In this document: positions 16,077 to 25,347 of the stretch, piece by piece
Layout of the letters: each line of letters starts with the position of its first letter
Numbering within the stretch: position 1 is the first letter of the stretch
From: Pseudomonadota bacterium
GTDB lineage: Bacteria > Pseudomonadota > Gammaproteobacteria > Competibacterales > Competibacteraceae
Length of the DNA: 64,000 bases
Reading direction: 5' to 3'
Assembly (NCBI GenBank): GCA_022709365.1
Contig: JAKLIY010000010.1
Location: 44,574 to 108,573 of the forward strand
The notes under the pieces: model-generated
Told to the model about the DNA's origin: nothing
What the model saw: the letters and a program-made list of their open reading frames with translations, nothing else
Database searches by the model: none
Program-made: the position numbers and the translations under genes

Positions 16077-18002
16077 ATGTCTGCCCTCATCGTCCCACTC
16101 ACCACTCGGATCCATGCACTCTTCACTCAAGCCGCCGCCGCCAGTGATGATGTGGAACAGGGCCTCATTGATCCTCCGCTTAAAAATCAGTTGCGACGGT
16201 TGCGAGACGATTTTCACGGAAAAAATCTACATCTGTTGATCGTCCCGGCTAGCTCGGAGGTAATGCCAATGCTGTTAGCAGCGTTGCCACAAGGTGTTCT
16301 GCCATCGCTACTGCCGGATCCTCTCCCCGCGTTGTGCAGTTTGGTTCCTGACGGTTATCCCTGCGTATCCTGGAATGATGGATCGCCCCAGCGGTCATTA
16401 ACATCAACGGCCCGGCAACTCCGTTGGATTCATCACTATCCATCGTCTGTATTTCCACAGCCGGTTTGCCTTCATGTGCTGGGCGATCCCGAGGTGATAC
16501 TGAAATCGCCAGTGCTGCTTGGTGAGTTGATCGGCTGCGCTGATCTGACGCTGCTGGTCAATCTGGCGGAAACGCCGGTTTCCACCAGCGCCGGCTGTTT
16601 CAGTGATATTCCGGGGTATGCTGAGACAGTTATTAACTGGGTTTTGATATCGCGATCTGCAGAATCTGTAGACGGATCGGAATCAACTGAGAACTTTGAT
16701 CAATGGTTTCTCAACCAACTGAATATTTTACTTAAAAGTCCGCGTTATGATGGCTATTTGTTGATAGCCGCTGCGCGTAAACTGGCGTGCTTGAAAAGCG
16801 TGTTTCAATATGTCATTCAACGTCGTCAGGAACAGATTAAAATATGGAATTTTGAAGCTACCCACCGCAAAAAGAGACAAGATGATGGCTCTAAAAACCA
16901 AATGGATTTGATCCGTGATTTGGAAAAAATAGCCGATGAAGAATTGAAAAAAATTCGCTCTGACTTTGTCCAGAGTTACCGATATTACAAAACGGCATTG
17001 GATCAAGCAAACTTTTCACAAAGTGGCATTCGCACCACAAGCTATTGCTATCCTTTCAATATTGAAGGTGTATTGCTGGACCAAGTGGATAGCGATGATC
17101 TGGAAAAAATGAAAACCCGTCGTCATGAACCAGTCTTCAAAAATCAACTTTGGCGCTATCTGTCCACCAAGTTTGGTAACACTGAATACAGACTTTTCAT
17201 TAGCAATGGAAAATTGGCATTGCTCGCTAAAACAGTGCAAAATAAGCTAAAAAAACATGTGGATAAGGAGTGCAATGGATTTAACCAAGCGATTAATCAA
17301 TTACAGCAAACCCTGCAATGCTATCTCCACGACAATAATCTTGATGCAGACTTGCAATTACCAATGATAAAGTCCGAAGTTTTGACGACAACATTGGGGC
17401 AACCGATCTGCATTGATGGTGATGAAACCTTCGTGCAATACGGTTATGGACAACGGTTTCGGGAAGGGCGAATGTTAATGGGAGGTGGATTTTACATGGT
17501 CATTATGATGCTAACTCGGGTTTTTCGCGAAGACATCAATGCGTTGTTAAATTTGAAGGGAACGTCTAATATTACAAGTTATTTAATGCTATTTATTATG
17601 CTATTTTCCCTGATCATTTATTTTCCATACGCTGGCAAAAAATATGCAGCAGATGCAGAAAAATCCATCGAATCAGCGCTGAATAAACTGCGAAAAAAAC
17701 TACGGGATACTATCCAAAAAACCTGTAAAGATGTGGTAGAGGAAAATAAGAAGAAGGAGTTTTCTGCGCATCTTGATCAGGTTAAAAATCGAATCAAGAT
17801 TGAAAGTGACCGACTTCGCGCCAGCATGACTGCTAAAACGCCCATTGAAGGCCACTCCGAGAAGTACATCGCCCTGAAAACAAAGACATTGCAACAGTTG
17901 ACTGCACCGACCGCCGCCCTTAGCAAGTTTAACAGCGAAACCGATCATGCCGCGCTAAAAACCGACCTGCAAAAGCTTAAACTGGAACTTGAAAAAGCAT
18001 AG
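16077..18002 (+). CDS. Large membrane-anchored protein of unknown family, with Hsp70-like partner
   Basis: A 641-aa protein I do not recognise. Residues 1-190 look like an alpha/beta domain (LHLLIVPASSEV, VCLHVLGDPEVI, LTLLVNLAETPVS) without a visible P-loop. Residues 230-330 are charged and helical. Two hydrophobic segments lie near 475-492 (GGGFYMVIMMLTRVF) and 508-527 (YLMLFIMLFSLIIYF), and the last 110 residues are a Lys/Glu-rich coiled coil. The layout recalls dynamin-like proteins, but no GTPase motif is seen. The start at 16077 is the first Met giving protein-like sequence. The stop is 12 bp before the Hsp70-like gene, so the two form an operon. Confidence 0.7.
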   Translation: MSALIVPLTTRIHALFTQAAAASDDVEQGLIDPPLKNQLRRLRDDFHGKNLHLLIVPASSEVMPMLLAALPQGVLPSLLPDPLPALCSLVPDGYPCVSWNDGSPQRSLTSTARQLRWIHHYPSSVFPQPVCLHVLGDPEVILKSPVLLGELIGCADLTLLVNLAETPVSTSAGCFSDIPGYAETVINWVLISRSAESVDGSESTENFDQWFLNQLNILLKSPRYDGYLLIAAARKLACLKSVFQYVIQRRQEQIKIWNFEATHRKKRQDDGSKNQMDLIRDLEKIADEELKKIRSDFVQSYRYYKTALDQANFSQSGIRTTSYCYPFNIEGVLLDQVDSDDLEKMKTRRHEPVFKNQLWRYLSTKFGNTEYRLFISNGKLALLAKTVQNKLKKHVDKECNGFNQAINQLQQTLQCYLHDNNLDADLQLPMIKSEVLTTTLGQPICIDGDETFVQYGYGQRFREGRMLMGGGFYMVIMMLTRVFREDINALLNLKGTSNITSYLMLFIMLFSLIIYFPYAGKKYAADAEKSIESALNKLRKKLRDTIQKTCKDVVEENKKKEFSAHLDQVKNRIKIESDRLRASMTAKTPIEGHSEKYIALKTKTLQQLTAPTAALSKFNSETDHAALKTDLQKLKLELEKA

Positions 18003-18014
18003 GAGCAGCAACCC

Positions 18015-19106
18015 GTGTATGCGTTGGGGATTCATTTGGGCAGCCTGACCACCCAAGCTGTTTATATCGACTCGCTGGGCGACAGCGGACGGCTAACCGA
18101 TCTCGAAGAAGGCCGTAGTTATCCGATTCCCAGTTGGGTAGCGCTGGATGGGTTCGGGTCGTTGACCGGTTACGCCGCCCTGCGGTTGCGTTCCAGTGAA
18201 TCGCCGCCAGCTCTGATTCGCTTCGCTCGCGAGGCGTTGTTGGTGGATAAAGCGACTCTAGCCAACGCTGATCAACCGCGCACTGCTGATGAAATCGGTG
18301 TCCTGCTGCTGAATAAAGTTCTGCGCGATTTGCCTAGCCTGCGGCGCGATGATCTTTTTGTGGCGCTGACCGTGCCAGACGGCATGAGCGACCAGCGTCG
18401 GCAGCAAATGCATGAGATTTGGCGCGGGGTGGGCCTCCAGAACTTGGCATTTCTTGAGGACAGCGTTGCGGTACTCAACGCAGCTAACAACCGTGCGGCA
18501 CTGAGCGGCAACACCTTTTTATCGCTGGTCTTTGATGAAGATGCCCTAAAGATTAGCTTGCTGCGCCGCCAAGCATCGGAGTTCACGGTATCGGCGCATA
18601 CTGTGATCGAAGCCGTCAGCTTGCTGGCAATTCGCAACGCGCTGGCCGAAGCGGTGACGCGGGATGCCAAGCTGCTGACCAGCGGGCATGACGTGGTAGA
18701 GCCGGCGGAATTGGAGGATTGCTGGTATCGCCACGGCGATGCGTTCATCGGCCATTGCGCCGATGCGCCGCAAACCGCGTTCAGCCGGGAGTTAATCCTT
18801 CGCTATGGCAACCGCTATCTGACCCTGATATTCACGCCTGCCGCGCTCGATGAGAGCCTGGATGCCCAGCGCCGGATGTTGGAAAGCCGCCTGCTGGAGT
18901 TTGCCCAGCGCCATGCCGGTCCGAGTATCGATCAAGCGATCTGTACGGGCAAGCTGGGGCGGTTGCTGAATGCGTCGGGCCTGCTGCAAAAAACGCTGGG
19001 GTTGCGACCCGATGCGATTACGATCCAGCCCGATACCGCGCTGGCGCATGGCGCGGCTTTGTACGCGGCCCGGATCGATAATAATACTCGTGCTGCCGGT
19101 AAATGA
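18015..19106 (+). CDS. Hsp70-like ATPase domain protein
   Basis: A 363-aa protein with an actin/Hsp70-type nucleotide-binding fold and no substrate-binding domain. The start is GTG at 18015 with AGGAG about 8 nt upstream. The phosphate-1 loop region reads LGIHLGSLTTQAVYID, then FVALTVPDGMSDQRR, AFLEDSVAVLNAA and, near the C-terminus, DTALAHGAALYAA as in Hsp70 relatives. The second phosphate loop (SLVFDEDALKISLL) lacks the usual Gly-rich DLGGGT form, so ATP hydrolysis may be impaired. It is coupled to the 641-aa membrane protein and probably acts with it. Confidence 0.78.
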   Translation: MYALGIHLGSLTTQAVYIDSLGDSGRLTDLEEGRSYPIPSWVALDGFGSLTGYAALRLRSSESPPALIRFAREALLVDKATLANADQPRTADEIGVLLLNKVLRDLPSLRRDDLFVALTVPDGMSDQRRQQMHEIWRGVGLQNLAFLEDSVAVLNAANNRAALSGNTFLSLVFDEDALKISLLRRQASEFTVSAHTVIEAVSLLAIRNALAEAVTRDAKLLTSGHDVVEPAELEDCWYRHGDAFIGHCADAPQTAFSRELILRYGNRYLTLIFTPAALDESLDAQRRMLESRLLEFAQRHAGPSIDQAICTGKLGRLLNASGLLQKTLGLRPDAITIQPDTALAHGAALYAARIDNNTRAAGK

Positions 19107-19235
19107 TCACGCTGGAAAATTGCACAAAGTTGGGGAAGCAGCCTTGGCAACGGGATCAGCCAGATCAGCAGTTGATGGCACACACTGGCACCCCAAGGGT
19201 TGCTTTATGAGGATTAAAATGATGGATAAGTCTGG

Positions 19236-21161
19236 TTAGCGTAACTGGCCGTTCTCGGCCAACCTGGCGAGGGCAGCTTGCGCTTGCGTGTTTCCCTGTT
19301 TTGCCGCTTTGCGATACAAAGTCACAGCTTGAGCCATATTTTTGGGTACTCCGCGACCATTCTCGTACATCCAACCGAGATTTAATTGTGCCATTTCATC
19401 ACCCTGTTCGACGCCTTTTTGAAACCATTCGATAGCTTTTTTATCATCTTGAGCCACACCAAAACCTATCTTGTAATTCATGCCAAGGTTATTAAATGCC
19501 GAAGGATAGCCTTGTTCGGCAGCCTTTCGGCACCAGAATACAGATTGTTCCGGATTGTTGGTCACTCCTTCGCCTTTGCGGTAACTCACGCTGAGATTAT
19601 ACTGCGCCTCAGCAAACCCTTGTTCGGCTGCTTTGCGATACCAGAGTACGGCTTGGGCATAGTCTTGGGTTACCCCAAGACCTTTGTCATACATCCAGCC
19701 AAGTTGACTCTGTGCCGGAGCGTATCCCTGCTCGGCTGCTTTGCGAAACCACTTAACAGCTTGTGCATTATCTTTCCCAACTCCCTCACCCTTGTGGTAC
19801 ATGTCACCGAGATTTACCATTGCTAACAAGATACCTGCCTGTGCCCCCTGCTGGCACTGTACAAGTGCGTCCTGTGAACGATTCGCTTTCCTTAGAGCGC
19901 GGCAGAAATAGGCTTTAAGTTTAGGGTCTTGAGGATTATCTCGCACGGCCTGTTCACAGGCAGGCACCGCACGACCGGGATCAATGTCATCAAACTGGAT
20001 CCAGCGCGAGTCACTCCAACCGGCCGCAAGCTGGCGGCACTGATCAGCCTCAGCTTGTTGTGCCTGCCGTTCAATCGCCGCTTTTTCTTCCTGCAGACGC
20101 TTCGCATCGACCTCAGCTTTCTCCCGTGCTTGCCGCTCAATCTCCAATTGTTGCTGGTGCTGTGCGGTGCTTTCATTGGCCTGCCATTGGAAGTAGCCGC
20201 CTCCCGCCACTGCAACTCCCAACACCATCGCCGCCGGCAGCAACCAACCCCGGATTGACTTACCCTCCCCCCCCAGCGCCGCTTGCCACGCTTCAATACT
20301 TTGATGCCGGTCACGCGGCTTGAGCGCCAGCGCTTTGTCCACACTCGCCAGCCACTGCCGCGAATACCCCGCCGGTCGGATTTCACTGAGTGGCTTGAGC
20401 CGGTCGTCCAGTACCCGATCCGGCGCCGCCCATGGTTTGTTGCCGGTGATCCATTCGTAGATCGTAGCGCCCAGCCCGTAAAGATCCGTCCATGGCCCTT
20501 CCTTGATCTCGCCGCCGCTCCCCCCGTATTGCTCGATCGCCGCGTAGCCAGAAGTGTAGGCGTTGTTTGAGGAACTACGGCTTCCTTCCACCACCACCCG
20601 CCGCGCCGCTCCAAAGTCCAGCAGCACCGGCCGCTCGCCATCCACTAAATAGATGTTGTCGGGTTTTAAATCCCGGTGCAGCAGCCCTGCCTCATGCACT
20701 GTCCGCAACCCGTCCAGCAGTCGCTCCAAAACCCGTTGCACGCGCGCCGGTTCCGGGCGTCCTTCTCCCAGTTCCGCCGCCAGCGTTTTGCCTTCGTAGT
20801 ACGGCATCACCAGATACGCGGTGCCATTGGCTTCCAGCACCCGGTACACCCGCACAATGTGCGGATGATCCAGCCGCGCCAAGGTCCGCGCTTCGCCAAG
20901 AAAACGGTTTAATCCCTGCTGGTACGCCAGCCGGTACTCCGCCGATCCGGATCTCGACCGCGCCGTTACCTGTACTCCATCCCGGCCCCGTTCCGCCACC
21001 AGCCCCGGCAGAAATTCCTTCATCGCCCGCCGTTTCCCCAGCGTGTGATCTATCACCAAGTACACCACCCCAAAGCCGCCTCTCCCCAACACCCGCTCAA
21101 TCTCAAATTCCTCCAGTCGGGTTCCCGTCGGCAGTTCGTCATTATTGTTTTGCTCAGTCAT
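19236..21161 (-). CDS. Membrane Ser/Thr protein kinase with Sel1 repeats
   Basis: A 641-aa Hanks-type kinase. Gly-rich loop GRGGFGVVY (26-34), Lys 48, HRDLKPDN (162-169) and DFG (182-184) are intact. One membrane helix lies at 305-323, then a Gln/Glu-rich coiled coil (330-375), then five full Sel1 repeats and a partial sixth (445-641). With the kinase in the cytoplasm, the Sel1 part would lie in the periplasm as a sensor or scaffold. The gene is convergent with the Hsp70-like gene and divergent from the coiled-coil genes. Its kinase domain is closely similar to the two at 25.3 and 28.7 kb. Confidence 0.92.
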   Translation of the reverse strand: MTEQNNNDELPTGTRLEEFEIERVLGRGGFGVVYLVIDHTLGKRRAMKEFLPGLVAERGRDGVQVTARSRSGSAEYRLAYQQGLNRFLGEARTLARLDHPHIVRVYRVLEANGTAYLVMPYYEGKTLAAELGEGRPEPARVQRVLERLLDGLRTVHEAGLLHRDLKPDNIYLVDGERPVLLDFGAARRVVVEGSRSSSNNAYTSGYAAIEQYGGSGGEIKEGPWTDLYGLGATIYEWITGNKPWAAPDRVLDDRLKPLSEIRPAGYSRQWLASVDKALALKPRDRHQSIEAWQAALGGEGKSIRGWLLPAAMVLGVAVAGGGYFQWQANESTAQHQQQLEIERQAREKAEVDAKRLQEEKAAIERQAQQAEADQCRQLAAGWSDSRWIQFDDIDPGRAVPACEQAVRDNPQDPKLKAYFCRALRKANRSQDALVQCQQGAQAGILLAMVNLGDMYHKGEGVGKDNAQAVKWFRKAAEQGYAPAQSQLGWMYDKGLGVTQDYAQAVLWYRKAAEQGFAEAQYNLSVSYRKGEGVTNNPEQSVFWCRKAAEQGYPSAFNNLGMNYKIGFGVAQDDKKAIEWFQKGVEQGDEMAQLNLGWMYENGRGVPKNMAQAVTLYRKAAKQGNTQAQAALARLAENGQLR

Positions 21162-21321
21162 GCCCTGAAAATCCTTGATGGTGGGTCAAAACGGCTTGAG
21201 TTTGTCGCAACTAATACTAACATTGCCAAAATCCTTCAAGAATAGGGACGCACTCGGCGCTTCATTCCGCTCTGGCATCAACCCCTGAATTCCCAACCAC
21301 AAACCCACAAGGATGCTGTTC

Positions 21322-22167
21322 ATGGACGTCAACGATTTAGGCCGCAACGTCGCCGAAGTCGTCAAGATCATCAACACCACCCTGGAAGGGCGCTATCTGC
21401 CGGCGATTGAGCATCAGCGTCAGCAACTGGAAACCGGTCGCGCTCAACTGGAACAACTGCTCGAAACCCTGGAAACCGCTCTCGACGAAGCGGATCAACA
21501 GGTGCAGCAACAATTAACGGAATGGGAGCAGGGTCTGGAAACCGCCAACCAGCAGGTCACTGCCGTCGCCGACGAGGTACGCGACAAGATCCAACAGGCA
21601 GAAAACTTCGTTAGTCAGTTCAAGGATTTTCTGCACCAGCTCTCCGAGCAGTTCAACCAGCATCACCAGCAGATTGCCACCGAGTTCAGCCAGTCCGCCA
21701 GCCACACCCAAGCCGCCCATGACCAGACGCTGACCCGTTTGCAGCAATGGGTTGCCGACACCGATTCGGGTCTGGAAAAATTGGGGCAGCAACACGCGAC
21801 CCTCGAATCCGAATTCACTGCGCTCCAGCAGCAGGGCATCCAGCACTTCAGCGCCATCAGCCAAGCCTATCAGGAACTGAGTACTCAGACTGACCAACAT
21901 CTGACCGGCGTGGAGCAACATCTCGATACCGCGCTGGAACAGATGCTCAACCAGTTTGAACAACTGTGGCAACACGACACGGACAGTACCTTGACCACCG
22001 ACGCCAGCCATCTGAGCGAAATTCTGGAGCAGTTTAGCGCCGCTGGCGATCAGTTCAGCAATGTGTTCGATAGCGACACTCGCCAGATTCTGGAGAAAAT
22101 CCAACAGGTCGCGGAAATCATCGAAAAGATCAAACCGATCCTCGACCTTGTCGACCAGTTGGCCTAA
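21322..22167 (+). CDS. Coiled-coil protein 1 of four (Gln/Glu-rich, no membrane segment)
   Basis: A 281-aa protein, nearly all amphipathic helix rich in Gln, Glu, His and Thr, with no Cys and no signal peptide. It starts MDVNDLGRNVAEVVKIINTT and ends with a short hydrophobic helix (IIEKIKPILDLVDQLA). Start at 21322 has AAGGA about 8 nt upstream. Family unknown; the pattern resembles apolipoprotein-like or chemoreceptor-stalk helical bundles. It is the first of four consecutive similar genes spaced 32, 43 and 17 bp. Confidence 0.75.
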   Translation: MDVNDLGRNVAEVVKIINTTLEGRYLPAIEHQRQQLETGRAQLEQLLETLETALDEADQQVQQQLTEWEQGLETANQQVTAVADEVRDKIQQAENFVSQFKDFLHQLSEQFNQHHQQIATEFSQSASHTQAAHDQTLTRLQQWVADTDSGLEKLGQQHATLESEFTALQQQGIQHFSAISQAYQELSTQTDQHLTGVEQHLDTALEQMLNQFEQLWQHDTDSTLTTDASHLSEILEQFSAAGDQFSNVFDSDTRQILEKIQQVAEIIEKIKPILDLVDQLA

Positions 22168-22199
22168 CGGTTCCCGCCTTTCGATTTCAGGAGCGCAAC

Positions 22200-23198
22200 A
22201 TGGCTATCCCCGTCGCCAGTATTGGCCCGGCGCAATTGCAGGCTATTGGCCAACAGCTTGAAACCCACATCGACGCAGCTAAGGACCTCCTGATCGATTT
22301 GGATCAGCGTTTCGCCCATCTCAGCCCCGAAGGCGACGCTGGCGGCTTGACGCGGGAGCATGATTTCACCCAAGTCAGCGAAACCACCAGCCACGTCCAT
22401 GAGGGCTTGCAAAAGCTGACACAAAGCGTGAGCGAAACCGCTGCCCAGAGCCAGCAGACCCTAACTCAACTGAGCACGGGCTACACCCAGTTCAATCAGC
22501 AGGTCGATTTAGGGGAACAGGAACTGCAAGACTGTCATCAGACGGTGCAAACCCACGGCGAGGAAACCACCGCGCTGCTCGAACAATTTTTGCAATCTCT
22601 CCAGCGCCTGTTCGAGCAGACCGGCCAAACCTATCAGACCACCGAGCAGGAAATCGCTCAACTGCACCAGACCGGCCTGCAAACATTCAATACGGTCGAA
22701 TCCACTCTGAACAACTTTCAGCAAAACGCCGTACAGCATAGCCAAACCGAACTGGAGAACGCCGCTCAGCACCTACAGGAACAGTTGCGCAACCTGGGCA
22801 ACCAGCAGATTCAGAATTTCGCCCACACCATTCAGAACCGATTTGACGAAACTCAGACCCACTTTACCCAAATCAGCAGCGAGTTAAGCCACAAGGTGCA
22901 AACCATAGAACAACTACTCACTGAAGCCGGACAATTCGCTCAGGAGCAAGGCCAGCACCATATCAGTGAGCAAGTGGATAAACTGATTCAGGGCGCGGTC
23001 CAGCGCCTAGTAGAGGAAATCGTGTTAGCCATTGCCGAAACCGAAGCGGGCGCCTCAATTACCGGGGCGCTGATGCCGATCATGCCGGAGCTGATTGTGG
23101 TTTATAAGGCGACCGAATCGATCAAGGAAGCCATCCGGATATGGAAGGAACTCCAAGACACCCTTGGCGGCGCCAGCCATATCTTTAGTGGAGCCTAA
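22200..23198 (+). CDS. Coiled-coil protein 2 of four
   Basis: A 332-aa helical, Gln/Glu/Thr/His-rich protein without signal peptide, similar in style to its three neighbours. The C-terminal 60 residues carry an alanine/isoleucine-rich segment (ASITGALMPIMPELIVVY) that might touch a membrane or pack in a bundle. CAGGAG lies about 7 nt before the ATG. No enzymatic motif is visible. Confidence 0.75.
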   Translation: MAIPVASIGPAQLQAIGQQLETHIDAAKDLLIDLDQRFAHLSPEGDAGGLTREHDFTQVSETTSHVHEGLQKLTQSVSETAAQSQQTLTQLSTGYTQFNQQVDLGEQELQDCHQTVQTHGEETTALLEQFLQSLQRLFEQTGQTYQTTEQEIAQLHQTGLQTFNTVESTLNNFQQNAVQHSQTELENAAQHLQEQLRNLGNQQIQNFAHTIQNRFDETQTHFTQISSELSHKVQTIEQLLTEAGQFAQEQGQHHISEQVDKLIQGAVQRLVEEIVLAIAETEAGASITGALMPIMPELIVVYKATESIKEAIRIWKELQDTLGGASHIFSGA

Positions 23199-23241
23199 AA
23201 CTGGCGCCGCTCGGTTCAACGCTCAACCCGGAGATTTTTAT

Positions 23242-24168
23242 ATGGCCGATTTATTTGAGAGCATCGTCCAGGAATCCAACGAAGTAAACGCGCTGCTGGA
23301 GCGAGTGGTGCAGGAGATGCTACACGTCGGCGAGCAGATTCAGCAGGCCGGTGAACTGATCACCCAAGGTCGCGATCACTTGCAGCACGAGATCGAAACG
23401 GTCAGTACGGCAACGCAGCAGCTCTGGCAACACTTCGAGGAACAGGCTCAGCAAGTCCATACGCAAGGAAGTCGGGTTGAGCAACTGGTGCAAGGATTGT
23501 CCAGCCAAGTGGGGGATATGGACCAGCGCTTCCACGAAGAGGTTAACCACACGCGCACTGCCTTTGAGGAATACCGCCAAGGCATCGCGCACTGCGCGCA
23601 AACCCTGCAAACCCAGCAGGGTGACTTTGAAAGCCGCCTGAACGCTGGCCACGAAGTCTTGCAACAACTTCAACAGTCGTTGCAAACCCAGTTTGAGCAG
23701 TCTGCGGCTACCTTGCACGAGTTTGAACAGCACACGCAAACGCTGGAAAACGAATGGCGACAGTTCATCGAGCAGAGTCTGGAGACATTGCGCACCACGG
23801 AACAGGAAACCGCCCAGGAAGTGGAAACCGCCCTGATCAACGTCATCAACCAGGAAGCGGAACACCTGGCCAGCGCAGTTGAGCAGGTAGGGACTGGTCC
23901 GCTGACCGAGACCACGCAACAGCTCATTGACCTAGCGCGAGACGAGTTGGAACAGCAGATCAAGCAACTCATCAGCGAGATCGGCCAGCACTTCAACGAC
24001 ATCCTAAGCCAGATCAGCAATGAACTCACCCAATCCACCTCCGGCAGTTCGGAAATCCGGGAATTACTGAAACCTGTTTTCGAGCAACTGGAAAACATGA
24101 CGGATCCGATTAAGGAAGTGGTCGAGAATGTTCGACGGGTTGCCGAAACGGTAGGTATTCACGTTTAG
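23242..24168 (+). CDS. Coiled-coil protein 3 of four
   Basis: A 308-aa helical protein starting MADLFESIVQESNEVNALLE. I rejected an upstream in-frame extension to 23095 because it overlaps gene 2 and is not protein-like. The C-terminus (LKPVFEQLENMTDPIKEVVE and onward) has the same Lys-Pro / Ile-Lys-Glu pattern as genes 1 and 2, supporting descent from a common ancestor. No known domain recognised. Confidence 0.75.
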   Translation: MADLFESIVQESNEVNALLERVVQEMLHVGEQIQQAGELITQGRDHLQHEIETVSTATQQLWQHFEEQAQQVHTQGSRVEQLVQGLSSQVGDMDQRFHEEVNHTRTAFEEYRQGIAHCAQTLQTQQGDFESRLNAGHEVLQQLQQSLQTQFEQSAATLHEFEQHTQTLENEWRQFIEQSLETLRTTEQETAQEVETALINVINQEAEHLASAVEQVGTGPLTETTQQLIDLARDELEQQIKQLISEIGQHFNDILSQISNELTQSTSGSSEIRELLKPVFEQLENMTDPIKEVVENVRRVAETVGIHV

Positions 24169-24185
24169 ATCACGGAGAAAACCAC

Positions 24186-25109
24186 ATGGTCGATTTTGCC
24201 AGTCAGATCGAAAACGAAGCCCGGCAGATGCTGGACAATCTTGGCGGGATTCGTGGGCAGTTGCAGCAGGCCAGCGCACGGGTGATGGAAACGCAGCAGC
24301 AGGCTGAAGGTTTGATCACCGAGACTCAGACCGCCTACGAACAATTGACTGGCCGTTTGCAGGCCGTGCGCCAGCGGGCCGACCAGGTTCGGGAGAGCGT
24401 GACCACTCGGGTTTCGGATCTGGTGCAGCAAGTTGAACACCTGCTCCAGCAGGTTGAACAAGGGCATCAGCAGGTGACAACGACTTATGGGCAGGTCAGC
24501 GCGGCGTTGGGGGCGCTGGTCAACGATACCGGTCAGCGGCACACTGAGTTACAGGATTATACCGAACAGAGCCACCAACAAAGCCAGGAACTGCTGGGTA
24601 CTGTGGAAAGCTTGCTGCATGGCTTGCAGCAGGAGGCGCAGCGGGCCGAAAGCGTGTACGGGCAAAAAGTCACGGAGCAGGCCCAGCACTGGGGGCAACG
24701 CTGGCAGGAATTGACTGGCGCGGGGCGGCAGGAGTTGAGCAGTGGGGTGGAACAGCATGTTCGCAACGGCAACCAGCAGTTCAATGCCCATGTGCAGGAA
24801 GTCGCCGGGCGGTTCAATCAGAAGCTGACAACTTCCGCGCAGCGTGTTTCGGATCAGGGGCAGCAGGTTATGCAGACGTTTAGCCAGCACCAGCAGGATC
24901 GGTTGCGCAAGCTGGGAGAGGATGCCAATCGGCTCAAAGAACATTTGTTCAGCGTAGCCGAGAACTTCCAGACATTGACCCACGGTGCGACCGAAGCCAC
25001 CGGAACCATGGTTAAAGGAATGGATGCGGTCAATTTGGGCCTGAAAGTCACAGTAGGGACCTTGAATAATGTTAAGGAGGTTTTAGACGAAATCGGAACC
25101 ATGATTTAA
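24186..25109 (+). CDS. Coiled-coil protein 4 of four
   Basis: A 307-aa helical protein starting MVDFASQIENEARQMLDNLG, with long Gln-rich heptads and a C-terminal segment AVNLGLKVTVGTLNNVKEVL. It follows gene 3 at 17 bp. It is the last of the tandem set; after it 238 bp of AT-rich DNA precede the second kinase. Function unknown. Confidence 0.75.
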   Translation: MVDFASQIENEARQMLDNLGGIRGQLQQASARVMETQQQAEGLITETQTAYEQLTGRLQAVRQRADQVRESVTTRVSDLVQQVEHLLQQVEQGHQQVTTTYGQVSAALGALVNDTGQRHTELQDYTEQSHQQSQELLGTVESLLHGLQQEAQRAESVYGQKVTEQAQHWGQRWQELTGAGRQELSSGVEQHVRNGNQQFNAHVQEVAGRFNQKLTTSAQRVSDQGQQVMQTFSQHQQDRLRKLGEDANRLKEHLFSVAENFQTLTHGATEATGTMVKGMDAVNLGLKVTVGTLNNVKEVLDEIGTMI

Positions 25110-25347
25110 ATGGGGGATAGGGTGAGAAGAGCAATCAAGTTTTTTAAATGATTACATCAGTAATTATAGTTCGAAAATTCAACTAATTTAAGTGAGCAAT
25201 GGCAGTTTTGACAGACATTAGCGCCATTTTTAGCGTAATGATTTGGGCTGTAATATTGCAGTTTGCAACAAACAGAGTTGCTTATCCCCTTCCTCCTTAA
25301 TAGACCAGTGAATAAACCTGATTCAAATACAATGGAATAACAGGCCC

